64,000 bases of DNA, from NCBI GenBank assembly GCA_910578555.1, contig CAJTPS010000005.1, positions 155,204-219,203 of the forward strand. The letters are read 5' to 3'. The stretch is from an uncultured Lachnospiraceae bacterium (GTDB taxonomy: Bacteria; Bacillota; Clostridia; Lachnospirales; Lachnospiraceae). This document shows positions 43,133-51,570 of the stretch, piece after piece (the first letter of the stretch is position 1; every line of letters begins with the position of its first letter). The notes beneath the pieces were generated by a model. That model was not told the origin of the DNA, made no database searches, and saw only the letters and a program-made list of their open reading frames with translations. Made by a program: the position numbers and the translations under genes.

Positions 43133-43750
43133 TTACGCCGTACGGTTTCTCCACAGATACGGCATAAGTTCCAGCGCCGCCACTCCCAGCACTGCGCCGG
43201 TCACCGTACCTGATATGATCAGGAACGGTATGTAGTACCCGACATAAATTGTTTCCACCACAAGCATCGCAACGATGATCTGCCCGATATTATGGAACAC
43301 ACCTCCCAGAACACTCACACCGATCACGGAAAAACATCCAAGCCGTCTGCCGAGCAGCATCGCCGCAAAACTGCATACCGCGCCTGCAAGCGCATACAGG
43401 ATCGTATACAGATTGCTGAACAGAAATCCCGACAGGATAATGCGCAGTCCATTCACTAGCAGCGCATCCCTGATACAGCTGTTCACTGTCTTATTGCCCC
43501 GCACGAAAGCGCCGTGCCCTGTATGCTGGTCAGGCCCTGTCATGTCTTGTCCTGTCTGTGTATTCTGCACCGTCATACTCGGATTTATCTGTGTCGAACC
43601 ATTACTGTATAACAACATGACAACGATTAGATTCGGCAGTCCCAGCTTGATCCCCGGTATACCGAAAGAAAAGGGGATCAAAGATTCCACATAGGCAAGA
43701 ATCAGTGCGAGGGCAAGAAAAAAACCTAATGCAACTGTCTTCCTGATCAT
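43133..43750 (-). CDS. Gx transporter / HepI-like membrane protein
   Basis: A 205-residue membrane protein of the family labelled heptaprenyl diphosphate synthase component I or Gx transporter, with about five membrane segments. GIPGIKLGLPNLIVVMLLY and VFHNIGQIIVAM are typical. It resembles ECF S components and is often paired with a NusG domain II protein, as here (overlap ATGA). A polar insert of about 40 residues (around 52-92, Thr/Gln/Asn-rich) interrupts the usual order of helices. The substrate is unknown. Confidence 0.85.
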   Translation of the reverse strand: MIRKTVALGFFLALALILAYVESLIPFSFGIPGIKLGLPNLIVVMLLYSNGSTQINPSMTVQNTQTGQDMTGPDQHTGHGAFVRGNKTVNSCIRDALLVNGLRIILSGFLFSNLYTILYALAGAVCSFAAMLLGRRLGCFSVIGVSVLGGVFHNIGQIIVAMLVVETIYVGYYIPFLIISGTVTGAVLGVAALELMPYLWRNRTA

Positions 43751-44301
43751 CGCGTCACCCCGTCTAACTGCCCGTCTTCCATACCCGGCAGATTGCCTTC
43801 CGTCTTCCGGTCCCATGCCGTTCCCGATTGTCTGTCACTGCCTGTTATTTCAACCACAAGCTTATGCGGCAGGCAGATAATGTTCTCCCGGTCAGATGAA
43901 ATCGGTCTGTGACGTACGCAGATCTGATCCCGGCAGTCCGCCGCTTCCATCGTCACCCTGCCGTCCGCAACGGAAATAAGATTATAGCTTCCCGTTTTCG
44001 GAAGTTCCGGTCTCTTCTCATAATAGATCACTTCTGTTTCTACCGCATCTTCCGTATATATTTTTGATGTCTTTTGTTTATGCTGACGATCTGTGACCTT
44101 GTATTTAATTAAGAAATATATAGCCTGACTATCCCGATCACCATCATGCAGGGCAATCTGTTTCAGTTCTATGCCGTCGCGCAAGACACGTACCGTACTG
44201 CCCCCTGTACGATGTAGCGCAAAAAAAATACCGAGCAGCAACGCTGCAAACAGACAGCCGATGATCAGGATTCGATCCGCCTTTTTCAGCAGATCATTCA
44301 T
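43747..44301 (-). CDS. NusG domain II-containing protein
   Basis: A 184-residue protein with one N-terminal membrane segment (about 10-29) and a C-terminal domain with CRDQICVRHRPIS, then IICLPHKLVVEI, the typical NusG-domain-II pattern with conserved cysteines. It is extracytoplasmic by topology and not a transcription factor. A central stretch (about 70-110) is a polar insert. It overlaps both neighbours, so translation is coupled. The function of the pair with the Gx protein is not established. Confidence 0.88.
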   Translation of the reverse strand: MNDLLKKADRILIIGCLFAALLLGIFFALHRTGGSTVRVLRDGIELKQIALHDGDRDSQAIYFLIKYKVTDRQHKQKTSKIYTEDAVETEVIYYEKRPELPKTGSYNLISVADGRVTMEAADCRDQICVRHRPISSDRENIICLPHKLVVEITGSDRQSGTAWDRKTEGNLPGMEDGQLDGVTR

Positions 44302-44455
44302 GATATTCTTCCCGCCCGTCGTCCATCCCGAGATCCTTCATATGTCTCCTGCCCAGATCCTTCCCCATACGCGCACCCCAGTCAGATTTCAGTGCGAACC
44401 CGAACCCGCCAACCAGCGTAACGATGATGAGGATAGCGATAATATCAAAGGTCAT
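44294..44455 (-). CDS. Small membrane protein, 53 residues
   Basis: An ATG at 44455, seven bases after GAGGGGG, opens MTFDIIAILIIVTLVGGFGFALKSD and a polar tail with RMGKDLGRRHMKDLGMDDG. One N-terminal membrane segment. It overlaps the NusG-II start by eight bases and lies just after a good promoter, so it is the first gene of this operon. No family recognised. Confidence 0.72.
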   Translation of the reverse strand: MTFDIIAILIIVTLVGGFGFALKSDWGARMGKDLGRRHMKDLGMDDGREEYHE

Positions 44456-44490
44456 AGGAGTCCCCCTCTTCGATCAAAAGTCCTACCGTA

Positions 44491-44519
44491 ATCATATATC
44501 TAAAAACCGGCTTTTGCAA
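44491..44519 (-). promoter_or_regulatory. Promoter of the small protein-NusG-Gx-ruvAB operon
   Basis: On the minus strand TTGCAA (44514-44519), 17 bases, TATGAT (44491-44496), 36 bases before the small-protein ATG. The minus 35 box touches the stop codon of the DUF4037 gene. Confidence 0.7.
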
Positions 44520-45470
44520 TCACGAAACACCGCCGCTTTGTAATACCGCTTGTAAATGGTTCTGCAGGAAATTATCCTGTCGGTCGGACAGACCCTGTGC
44601 ATTTAACTCCTGCACAATAATATTGCAGACCGCTTCAATAATCAGGATTCTGCCGTCTTCGGTATTCAGATTGTAGACATAGTCCTGCGCTGTAACCCCT
44701 TCCCACGCCGCGGCGGGATCGGGAATCGTATAGAGCAGATCAAGCATATCTCCGATCTCTGCACACTGAGACAGTTCTTTCATTCCCCGACGCAGCCATT
44801 TATCATAAGGTGCATAGCGTCTGTTTAACAGATAGACGACTTTCATGCTCTCCCGCACAAATTCGGAAAGAGACAGTTCCGCCGCAATACGTTCCCCACG
44901 TTTCATGGCGCGCGCATAATTATACTGTCCTGTCTGTGCCGCCTTAGCAAGGCTCTGCGCCAGTCTTCTGACCCATACCATGCGCGGATAGTACTGCATA
45001 AGATCGTTGCGAATCTGGGTGAAGCTGCCGCTTCTGTCCTCAAAGACCATTCCGCTTACTGCCGTTGCCAGATTCTCCTCCGGGACTGTCAGCCATTCCT
45101 GCTCTGTAACCGGCGCTCTATCATAGCCTAATATTCCACGGTAGAAATCTTCAAGACACAACACGCCCACTCTGCCCTGTCCCTGTTCCTCGCACACCCG
45201 GCCGGAAAATCCCATAAACTCCTGCGGCAGCGCTTCATATGCCGCCTGCATCCGTGCTCCGTACTGTACATATACTTCCCGCGGCAGCCAGATGCAAAAA
45301 GACGGACCATAATCATGATCCATCGATATCTCATCATCAAATCCGAGACATTCGGAGCCGGCGCCTGCCAGTCCGGCAGCAGTCTGATCTGCAATTTCAC
45401 AAAACCGCTCCTCGATCATCGCTCTGCCATATGCTTCATAATATCTTTGTGATAACTCCAATCCTTTCAT
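44520..45470 (-). CDS. DUF4037 protein, nucleotidyltransferase-like
   Basis: A 316-residue protein. The N-terminal half has GFDDEISMDHDYGPSFCIWL (around 43-62), the variant metal-binding region of DUF4037, and LEDFYRGILG; the C-terminal half is helical. A nucleotidyltransferase fold has been proposed for the family, but the substrate is unknown. It follows the TPR gene by 61 bases, a common pairing in Lachnospiraceae. Confidence 0.85.
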   Translation of the reverse strand: MKGLELSQRYYEAYGRAMIEERFCEIADQTAAGLAGAGSECLGFDDEISMDHDYGPSFCIWLPREVYVQYGARMQAAYEALPQEFMGFSGRVCEEQGQGRVGVLCLEDFYRGILGYDRAPVTEQEWLTVPEENLATAVSGMVFEDRSGSFTQIRNDLMQYYPRMVWVRRLAQSLAKAAQTGQYNYARAMKRGERIAAELSLSEFVRESMKVVYLLNRRYAPYDKWLRRGMKELSQCAEIGDMLDLLYTIPDPAAAWEGVTAQDYVYNLNTEDGRILIIEAVCNIIVQELNAQGLSDRQDNFLQNHLQAVLQSGGVS

Positions 45471-45531
45471 GTCTAAGCCTTTCCATGCCAGCCCTTATAG
45501 GAATCCTCATCTGCACATACTCCAGCACTCC

Positions 45532-46392
45532 TTAACGGGACAACTCCTGCTTCACTTTCGCCGCCTGCCCCAGATAAGATTGCTGTTTTGTTGTCTCGCC
45601 CAGCATCCCGCAGACCGCCGCGCAGTTCTCACACAGAACCGCATAGCTCATATTTTCCCCGAAATGCGCTTTCACTTCAGCGAGCGCCTTCTCATAATAT
45701 GTCAAGGCTTTGCCATAATCCTGCATACGATAGTACGCTTCCGCCACACCGGCCAACGCCCCGCTGTAATGGGCATCCGTATTCCCGCCGCCTCCCTCAA
45801 ATAGAGTAAGCGCGCGCTCCAGCAATGCCTTTGCCTGCTCCGGATGCGATACCTTGAAATGTAACAGCGCAAGATTGGTCAGCGTCGTCGCCGTCTCCAT
45901 CTCGCCGCCTTCCAGTGTCTCGATGATTGCAAGCGCCTGGCTGGCACAGGCGATCGCCTCATCGTTCTGATTCATTTTCTCCAGCAGGATGCTCATATTA
46001 TTATACAGTCCCGCGTACCGGTAATCCTGCGGCTGCAGAATGCCGTTATAGATTTGCAGCGCCTGTCTGTAATATCGCAGCGCGGTTTCATACTCTCCAG
46101 CCGCACGATAAGCCGTGGCCGCATTCAGCAGCGTTGTGGCGAAATGCTCCGTATGCTCCATCTGCAGTTCTTCCATAAGCAGGAGCACGTCCTCCGCCGC
46201 CACATAAGCTTTTTCGAATGCGGAAACACTGCGGTAGAAACCGATCATCTCATTACAGATCGTAATATAAGCGCCGTAATCCTGCTCCTCTTTTGCCTGC
46301 GCCAGAGAAGATACGAGAAAGGGATCGACCTGTTCGATCTCCTGATTCGCAAAATAAGAGTCCAGCGTCTCTAAAAATTTGTCTACATTCAT
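45532..46392 (-). CDS. Tetratricopeptide repeat protein
   Basis: A 286-residue soluble protein made of about six TPR units (for example AGEYETALRYYRQALQI, GLYNNMSILLEKMNQNDEAI, AYYRMQDYGKALTYYEKAL). It would be a protein-protein interaction scaffold. It is paired with the DUF4037 gene and follows hflC by 79 bases. No enzymatic motif. Confidence 0.88.
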   Translation of the reverse strand: MNVDKFLETLDSYFANQEIEQVDPFLVSSLAQAKEEQDYGAYITICNEMIGFYRSVSAFEKAYVAAEDVLLLMEELQMEHTEHFATTLLNAATAYRAAGEYETALRYYRQALQIYNGILQPQDYRYAGLYNNMSILLEKMNQNDEAIACASQALAIIETLEGGEMETATTLTNLALLHFKVSHPEQAKALLERALTLFEGGGGNTDAHYSGALAGVAEAYYRMQDYGKALTYYEKALAEVKAHFGENMSYAVLCENCAAVCGMLGETTKQQSYLGQAAKVKQELSR

Positions 46393-46471
46393 CGTATGCC
46401 GATCCCTTTCTGTCTGTATATGTGAAATAATCCTTCCGGTATCATTGTATCGTTAAACATGTAGCAGAACC

Positions 46472-47539
46472 CTAATACTGGCCGTTAAAGATCTGTGCCA
46501 CCGGTGAATCATCCGACAGAATCACCGTCTTATTGTCTCCGGTAATGCTTGCTTTGACGGCATCCAGCGCACGCACGAAAGAATAGAAGTCCATTTTCTC
46601 CGGATTCGCATAGGCGTCCGACAGAATACGCATATACTCCGCCTCACCTTCCGCCACCGTTGCTTCCGCCTTTGCCTGCGCGTCAGAGAGCATGATGGAC
46701 ACCTCTTTGTCCGTCGTATTCTCGATCATCTTCGCCTCTGATTTACCTTCTGCCGTGTACTGAGCCGCAATGTTCTCACGCTCGGAGATCATGCGGGCAT
46801 ATACTGCCTGTTTATTATCATCAGGAAGATCCAGCTTCTTAACATCCACCACCACGATTTCTATACCGTACTGCTCTTCCACATGGTTGATCTGTGCCAT
46901 GATCTCTTCTGTCAGGGATGTGATTTCGATCACTTCCTGCTTCTCTTCCGACAATACCAGATCGTTGCCCGTCACATCCGTCTCGCTCTCATCTACGGTG
47001 ATCGTCATCTTGCCGTCACGGCTGCGGATGACCTCGTCCTGCTTCATATTGGAAATCGTGTTTTTCGTCGCATTATACACAATGGCATCGATACGTCCTT
47101 CCGCATTGGTAACGGAACAACTCAGTGTCTGGGCAAATTTCAAAGGGTCCGTCACATGCCAGAGCACATAGCTGTCCAGTATCATCGTTTTCTTATCTGA
47201 TGTAATGACATCCGACGCCGGCAAATCATAAAGCAACAGTTCCTTCGGAATCGTGTCAACGGATTCCACAAAAGGAATCTTGAAGGTAAGTCCCGACTGC
47301 GTTACGACGCGCTGCACCCGCCCGAATTGTCTGATCAGTTTGAACTGGTTCTGCTTTGTGACCACCATCGAATTACCCAGTACAAACAGCGCAACGACTG
47401 CAATCAGCGCTGCCATGATTCCGAATGCGGAGCCTTTCTTCTTATCCTTTTTATTTTTCTTCTTCGTGCCGTCCGAGTTAAAATGCTCGAAAGGCGTTGA
47501 TGTATTGTTCGTCTGGTTCATATTCTGATTATAATCCAC
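46472..47539 (-). CDS. hflC: HflC-like SPFH/band 7 protein
   Basis: A 355-residue band 7 protein: a polar Asn/Lys-rich start, one membrane segment (about 42-60), the SPFH domain with VVTKQNQFKLIRQFGRVQRVV, and a long coiled coil with QAKAEATVAEGEAEYMRI. With HflK it would form a membrane complex that modulates FtsH. The GTG at 47539 is chosen because GGAGGATAACAG lies before it; an in-frame GTG at 47554 has no ribosome site. Confidence 0.9.
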   Translation of the reverse strand: MDYNQNMNQTNNTSTPFEHFNSDGTKKKNKKDKKKGSAFGIMAALIAVVALFVLGNSMVVTKQNQFKLIRQFGRVQRVVTQSGLTFKIPFVESVDTIPKELLLYDLPASDVITSDKKTMILDSYVLWHVTDPLKFAQTLSCSVTNAEGRIDAIVYNATKNTISNMKQDEVIRSRDGKMTITVDESETDVTGNDLVLSEEKQEVIEITSLTEEIMAQINHVEEQYGIEIVVVDVKKLDLPDDNKQAVYARMISERENIAAQYTAEGKSEAKMIENTTDKEVSIMLSDAQAKAEATVAEGEAEYMRILSDAYANPEKMDFYSFVRALDAVKASITGDNKTVILSDDSPVAQIFNGQY

Positions 47540-47643
47540 CCTGTTATCCTCCACTCTATCATCTGAACATCATTTCCAAATCAGCCGGATTCCTGCAGGC
47601 TTATAGCTCCGTATGTCGCGCCTGCACCCGGTGTACGCAGCTG

Positions 47644-48669
47644 TTACTGATTATCCGTCGTCGAATCATTCCCGGTATCGTCTGTCTGCTGCGCCTCACT
47701 CCTGCCGAAAGCATTACCGGTAAAATCCGCAGACACGAAGCTGTCTAACGGCAGAATCGTGTCCGTGCTGCCATCCTTGCCCTGAATGATCACCTTGATC
47801 TCCGGCAGAACATCTTCCATTGCTTCATAGAACATACGTTTCTTCGTCACTTCCGGATATTTTACATATTCCTGATACATGGAATTAAAACGCGCCACCT
47901 GACCGTTCGCCTCATTGATTCTCTCCTGCTTGGCAGCCTCCGCGTCCTGCAGAATCTTATCCGCCTCAGCCTCTGCCCCCGGGATCTGCTCGTTGCGGTA
48001 CTTATTGGCATTATTGAGCGCCGTTTCCTTCCCCTGCTTGGCTGTCTCCACTTCCTTAAATGCATTCTCAACTTCCGCCGTCGGCGGTGTGGCATCCTGA
48101 ATCGTGATATTAACGAGTTGTATGCCGATATCATAATTCTCCAGCTTATCCAGGATCATCTGCTTGATATTCGACTGGATCTCATTCTTACCGGTCGTGA
48201 GCACACTGTCTACGCTATAGGAACCAATCGTCGTCCGGATACAGTTCTGTGCAATATTTTTGAGTATCAGTTCCGGGTCCTGCGAAGCATACAATGCCTT
48301 GACCGGATCAGTCACTCTATATTCGGCATAGAAATCCACAAAGATAAAATTATAATCTGAGGTAATCATCAGGGCATCCGCCTCCTCGCCTGTGGCGTGG
48401 TACCCGATGGAAAATCCCTGAATCGTCGTATTGACCTTCGTCACCGTCTGGATAAACGGGATTTTGAAATGCAGTCCCGGTGTCGTGACCGCCTTCGGCG
48501 ATCCGAAAGTACATACCACTGCCTGCTCCTCCTCCTGAATGGAATAATAGGATTCACTCACAAGCAGCAGCAGGAGGACCACCACAATCGTCCCTATGGC
48601 AATGTTCTTACCCTTCCCGCTGTTTATCTTATTCAGCGCCCCGTTCGTTTTCTTTTTTGCACCAAACAT
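47644..48669 (-). CDS. hflK: HflK-like SPFH/band 7 protein
   Basis: A 341-residue band 7 protein: short basic start, one membrane segment (about 23-42), SPFH domain with EEEQAVVCTFGSPKAVTTPGLHFKIPF, and a coiled coil with EAEADKILQDAEAAKQERINEANGQVARF. The C-terminal tail is Asp/Thr/Asn-rich. GGAGGAAGAGTT precedes the ATG. It is upstream of hflC, the usual order. A possible promoter (TTGCAT, 15 bases, TATACA) is visible upstream but its spacing is short. Confidence 0.9.
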   Translation of the reverse strand: MFGAKKKTNGALNKINSGKGKNIAIGTIVVVLLLLLVSESYYSIQEEEQAVVCTFGSPKAVTTPGLHFKIPFIQTVTKVNTTIQGFSIGYHATGEEADALMITSDYNFIFVDFYAEYRVTDPVKALYASQDPELILKNIAQNCIRTTIGSYSVDSVLTTGKNEIQSNIKQMILDKLENYDIGIQLVNITIQDATPPTAEVENAFKEVETAKQGKETALNNANKYRNEQIPGAEAEADKILQDAEAAKQERINEANGQVARFNSMYQEYVKYPEVTKKRMFYEAMEDVLPEIKVIIQGKDGSTDTILPLDSFVSADFTGNAFGRSEAQQTDDTGNDSTTDNQ

Positions 48670-48851
48670 AACTCTTCCTCCGTTCTTCTGTGCAGCCCAT
48701 ATACCGGCAGTCAGATCTGCCTTCCCAAACTTATGTATAACAGGCCATATAAATATGCAAAAAAATATTTCTTAATATACAATACTTATGTTATTATATA
48801 CTAGAATAAAGCGAAACACTAATTAAATTTTACTAAAGTGGGAGGCGTATT

Positions 48852-49643
48852 ATGAGAATTATATTTATCAGACACGGAGATCCCGATTATGTGAATGACG
48901 CTCTGACGGACAAGGGAGTCAGAGAAGCAAAACTGTTATCAGACAGAATCTCTAAATGGAATACGGATCAGATAGATTTCTACTGTTCTCCGCTCGGCAG
49001 GGCGCAGCAGACAGCCTCTTACAGCTTAGAGCGCATCGGCCGTACTGCCGTCACATATGACTGGATGCGGGAGTTCTATTACCGGGTCGATGATCCGACT
49101 ACGGACCGTTTCGGCGTCCCATGGGATTTTATGCCGGAATACTGGACAGAAATACCGGAAATCTATGATAAGGAAGCATGGAAGAAAACGGAAGTGTACA
49201 GTTCCAATCCCGATCTTGTACCCGCTTATCAACAGACCTGCAGGGATCTCGACCGTCTCATTGAAACATACGGCTATAAGAGATACCACAACTATTATAT
49301 CAACGTAAATACTGCCGCGCATACCTCTGTGCCGCAGACTAAAGTGTCGGCGGATCTCGATGCCGGCATGCATAATGCATCCGGTAAAAATGATACTATT
49401 GTAATCTTCTGCCATCTTGGTATCACATGTGTGATGATGAGCCACCTGCTGGGCTTCTCTCCTGCCCTGCTGTGTCACAATTTCTATCTGGCGCCCACCT
49501 CTGTGACCATTCTTGCCACGGAAGAACGGCAGAATAATATTGCATATTTCCGCGCGCAGGTGATCGGTGACACAAACCATCTGTTACAGGGCGGTGAACC
49601 GATCTCAGGCGCCGGATATTTTACGGATGTATTTCAAGGATAA
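48852..49643 (+). CDS. Histidine phosphatase superfamily protein
   Basis: A 263-residue phosphoglycerate mutase-like protein: phosphohistidine motif IFIRHGDPDYV (residues 4-14), DFYCSPLGRAQQTA, and the second histidine in VIFCHLGITCVMMSHLLGF. Substrate unknown; could act on small phosphorylated metabolites. GGGAGGCGTATT precedes the ATG. It is a single plus-strand gene, convergent with trpS, with a five-copy repeat array between. Confidence 0.9.
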   Translation: MRIIFIRHGDPDYVNDALTDKGVREAKLLSDRISKWNTDQIDFYCSPLGRAQQTASYSLERIGRTAVTYDWMREFYYRVDDPTTDRFGVPWDFMPEYWTEIPEIYDKEAWKKTEVYSSNPDLVPAYQQTCRDLDRLIETYGYKRYHNYYINVNTAAHTSVPQTKVSADLDAGMHNASGKNDTIVIFCHLGITCVMMSHLLGFSPALLCHNFYLAPTSVTILATEERQNNIAYFRAQVIGDTNHLLQGGEPISGAGYFTDVFQG

Positions 49644-49645
49644 AA

Positions 49646-49995
49646 AATCGAGCTACGCTCGATTACGAGATTTGCCTGCGGCAAACTCGGATAACCGGAA
49701 AAATTTCCTATACCATAAAATATCGAGCTACGCTCGATTACGAGATTTGCCTGCGGCAAACTCGGATAACCGGAAAAATTTCCTATACCATAAAATATCG
49801 GGCTGCGCTCGATTACGAGATTTGCCTGCGGCAAACTCGGATAACCGGAAAAATTTCCTATACCATAAAATATCGAGCTACGCTCGATTACGAGATTTGC
49901 CTGCGGCAAACTCGGATAACCGGAAAAATTTCCTATACCATAAAATATCGGGCTGCGCTCGATTACGAGATTTGCCTGCGGCAAACTCGGATAAC
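49646..49995 (+). repeat. Two-hairpin element, tandem array of five 75-bp units
   Basis: Units start at 49646, 49721, 49796, 49871 and 49946, exactly 75 bp apart. Each has AATCGAGC / GCTCGATT (loop TAC) or the variant ATCGGGC / GCTCGAT (loop TGC), one base, then CGAG-A-TTTGCC / GGCAAA-CTCG (loop TGC), GATAACCGG and an AT-rich tail. The last unit ends just after CTCGGATAA. The first hairpin begins two bases after the phosphatase TAA. The array reaches the trpS stop. Because 75 is a multiple of three, open frames run through it by chance. Confidence 0.95.
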
Positions 49996-50002
49996 TCAAA
50001 AC

Positions 50003-51007
50003 TTACCGGATTCTTTCCGGGAACCCTACCTTTTTCTGTACTTTGCGGAGAGTCTTCAGGGCATAGTAATTTGCCTTCTCCGCATTTTCTTTAATAATCC
50101 TGTCTATATAATCCTTATTTTTCGTCAGGTCTGCGAAACGTTCCTGCAACGGCTTTAATACGCCGACCACCGCTTCTCCGACCGCCATCTTGAAATCGCC
50201 GTAGCCCTTTCCTTCAAACTCCTTCTCAACTTCTTCCGGAGTCTTGCCCGTACACACACTGTAGATATCAATCAGATTCCGTATTCCCGGCTGGGCTTCC
50301 GTATAGCGCACACACGCCTCGGAGTCTGTCACCGCTCTCTTGAACTTACGTATGATCGTATCGGGATCATCCATCAGATATATGCTGGCGTTCGGATTCT
50401 CGTCGGACTTGGACATCTTCTTGGCCGGATCCTGCAGGCTCTTAATGCTGGCCCCCGTCTTACCGATGTACGGTTCGGGTATCGTAAATACATCGCCGTA
50501 GATCGCGTTAAAGCGCTGCGCAATGTCTCTGGTGATCTCAAGGTGCTGTAACTGGTCCTTGCCGACAGGCACAACATCCGCCTGGTACAACAGGATATCC
50601 GCCGCCATAAGCACCGGATACGTAAACAATCCCGCATTGATATTGTCCGCATGCTTGGATGCTTTATCCTTAAACTGCGTCATGCGGTTCAACTCACCCA
50701 TATAAGTAAAACAGTTGAGAATCCATGACAATTCCGCATGTCCCGACACATGGGACTGATAGTATAAACAGTTCTTCTCCGGATCGATCCCTGCGGCGAT
50801 ATATAATGTCAGCAGATTTCTCGCACGTTTGCGAAGTTCTGCCGGGTCCTGTCTTATGGTAATGGAATGCAGATCCACCACAGAATAGAAACACATATAT
50901 TCATCACACAGGGTAATCCAATTCTTAAGCGCGCCCAGATAATTGCCCAGTGTCAGATTTCCTGTGGACTGCATACCGCTGAATAACACTTTATTTCCGT
51001 CTATCAT
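50003..51007 (-). CDS. trpS: Tryptophan-tRNA ligase
   Basis: A 334-residue class I synthetase. The signature TGNLTLGNYLGAL (HIGH-like) is near residue 17 and KMSKSDENPNASI (KMSKS) near residue 200. It has its own promoter with a leader of about 75 bases and no T-box was recognised. GGAGGATAAGA precedes the ATG. Its stop lies eight bases from the end of the repeat array. Confidence 0.97.
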   Translation of the reverse strand: MIDGNKVLFSGMQSTGNLTLGNYLGALKNWITLCDEYMCFYSVVDLHSITIRQDPAELRKRARNLLTLYIAAGIDPEKNCLYYQSHVSGHAELSWILNCFTYMGELNRMTQFKDKASKHADNINAGLFTYPVLMAADILLYQADVVPVGKDQLQHLEITRDIAQRFNAIYGDVFTIPEPYIGKTGASIKSLQDPAKKMSKSDENPNASIYLMDDPDTIIRKFKRAVTDSEACVRYTEAQPGIRNLIDIYSVCTGKTPEEVEKEFEGKGYGDFKMAVGEAVVGVLKPLQERFADLTKNKDYIDRIIKENAEKANYYALKTLRKVQKKVGFPERIR

Positions 51008-51085
51008 TCTTATCCTCCGATCCGAAGCCGATGACCGATGCGTACAAACGAATCGGACAGTGCTTCCTGGCTTGTACCAAAATTC

Positions 51086-51114
51086 AGTTTATCATTGCCC
51101 TTTCCTTCCGTCAA
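51086..51114 (-). promoter_or_regulatory. Promoter of trpS within an inverted repeat
   Basis: On the minus strand TTGACG (51109-51114), 17 bases, TAAACT (51086-51091). A perfect 10-bp inverted repeat, TTGCCCTTTC / GAAAGGGCAA (51122-51131 and 51095-51104), spans it: the minus 35 box lies in the loop and the second arm fills the spacer. It may be an operator or the hairpin that ends the upstream transcript. Confidence 0.75.
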
Positions 51115-51142
51115 CCAAAAAGAAAGGGCAACTGCATAACAA

Positions 51143-51511
51143 TTACTTACCGTCGCATCCGCATCCGGAATTGTTAAACGGTCTGGAATCAAAACGTGGT
51201 TCAAAGCGGGAGTCATTATTGCAAGAGCACGGATTTCTGTCCGCGTCACAATCTCTGCCGCGATCGCAGTCACAGTCTCTGTCTCTGCCGCGATCACAGT
51301 CACGGTCCCTGTCTCTGCCACGATCACAATCACGGTCACGATCCCTTCCGCAATCACAATCACGGTCGCGGTCCCTATCACATTCTCTCTCTCTTTCTCT
51401 CGGTCGGCAGGGAGGTGTCGGAGGTTCGCATCCGCACTCCGGTTCCTCAATACATCTACAACCGTTCTGATTACCGGAAAGTAACAATAAAAGAATAATC
51501 CAACAATTCAT
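51143..51511 (-). CDS. Cys-Arg-Asp decapeptide repeat protein
   Basis: A 122-residue protein: a short hydrophobic start MNCWIILLLLLSG, a Cys/Pro-rich stretch, then about four copies of a ten-residue unit close to RDRDRDCDRG (about residues 44-90), and a Cys/Asn-rich end with SGCGCDGK. The 30-bp DNA units are visible. Similar small Cys-rich proteins with this kind of start occur in spore-forming Clostridia, so a spore or envelope role is possible but unproven. AAAAAGGAG lies before the ATG but within a hairpin. Overlapping frames on the same strand lack a ribosome site and are rejected. Confidence 0.7.
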   Translation of the reverse strand: MNCWIILLLLLSGNQNGCRCIEEPECGCEPPTPPCRPRERERECDRDRDRDCDCGRDRDRDCDRGRDRDRDCDRGRDRDCDCDRGRDCDADRNPCSCNNDSRFEPRFDSRPFNNSGCGCDGK

Positions 51512-51521
51512 AAGCTCTCAT

Positions 51522-51558
51522 CTCCTTTTTGTCATACAATATCCTATGCAAAAAGGAG
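51522..51558 (-). promoter_or_regulatory. Hairpin covering the ribosome site of the repeat protein
   Basis: CTCCTTTTTG / CAAAAAGGAG, a perfect 10-bp stem with a 17-base loop. On the minus strand the downstream arm is the Shine-Dalgarno sequence of the Cys-Arg-Asp gene. It lies 13 bases after the DUF5662 stop. It could block translation, or act as a weak terminator for the upstream genes. Confidence 0.65.
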
Positions 51559-51570
51559 TGCGCGGGTCAC

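Noticed and set aside
49567..50094. Open frames on both strands with 25-residue repeats across the 75-bp array
   Set aside because: The unit length is a multiple of three, so a frame without stops repeats itself. There is no ribosome site, and the frames run into the ends of two real genes.
51008..51142. T-box leader for trpS
   Set aside because: The gap is too short and has no recognisable T-box sequence (TGGNACCGCG) or specifier-loop structure.
51010..51450. 146-codon frame overlapping the Cys-Arg-Asp gene
   Set aside because: It covers the trpS promoter region, has Val/Ile/Thr/Ala repeats that are the frame-shifted reading of the Arg/Asp repeat, and lacks a ribosome site, while the 51143-51511 frame has one.
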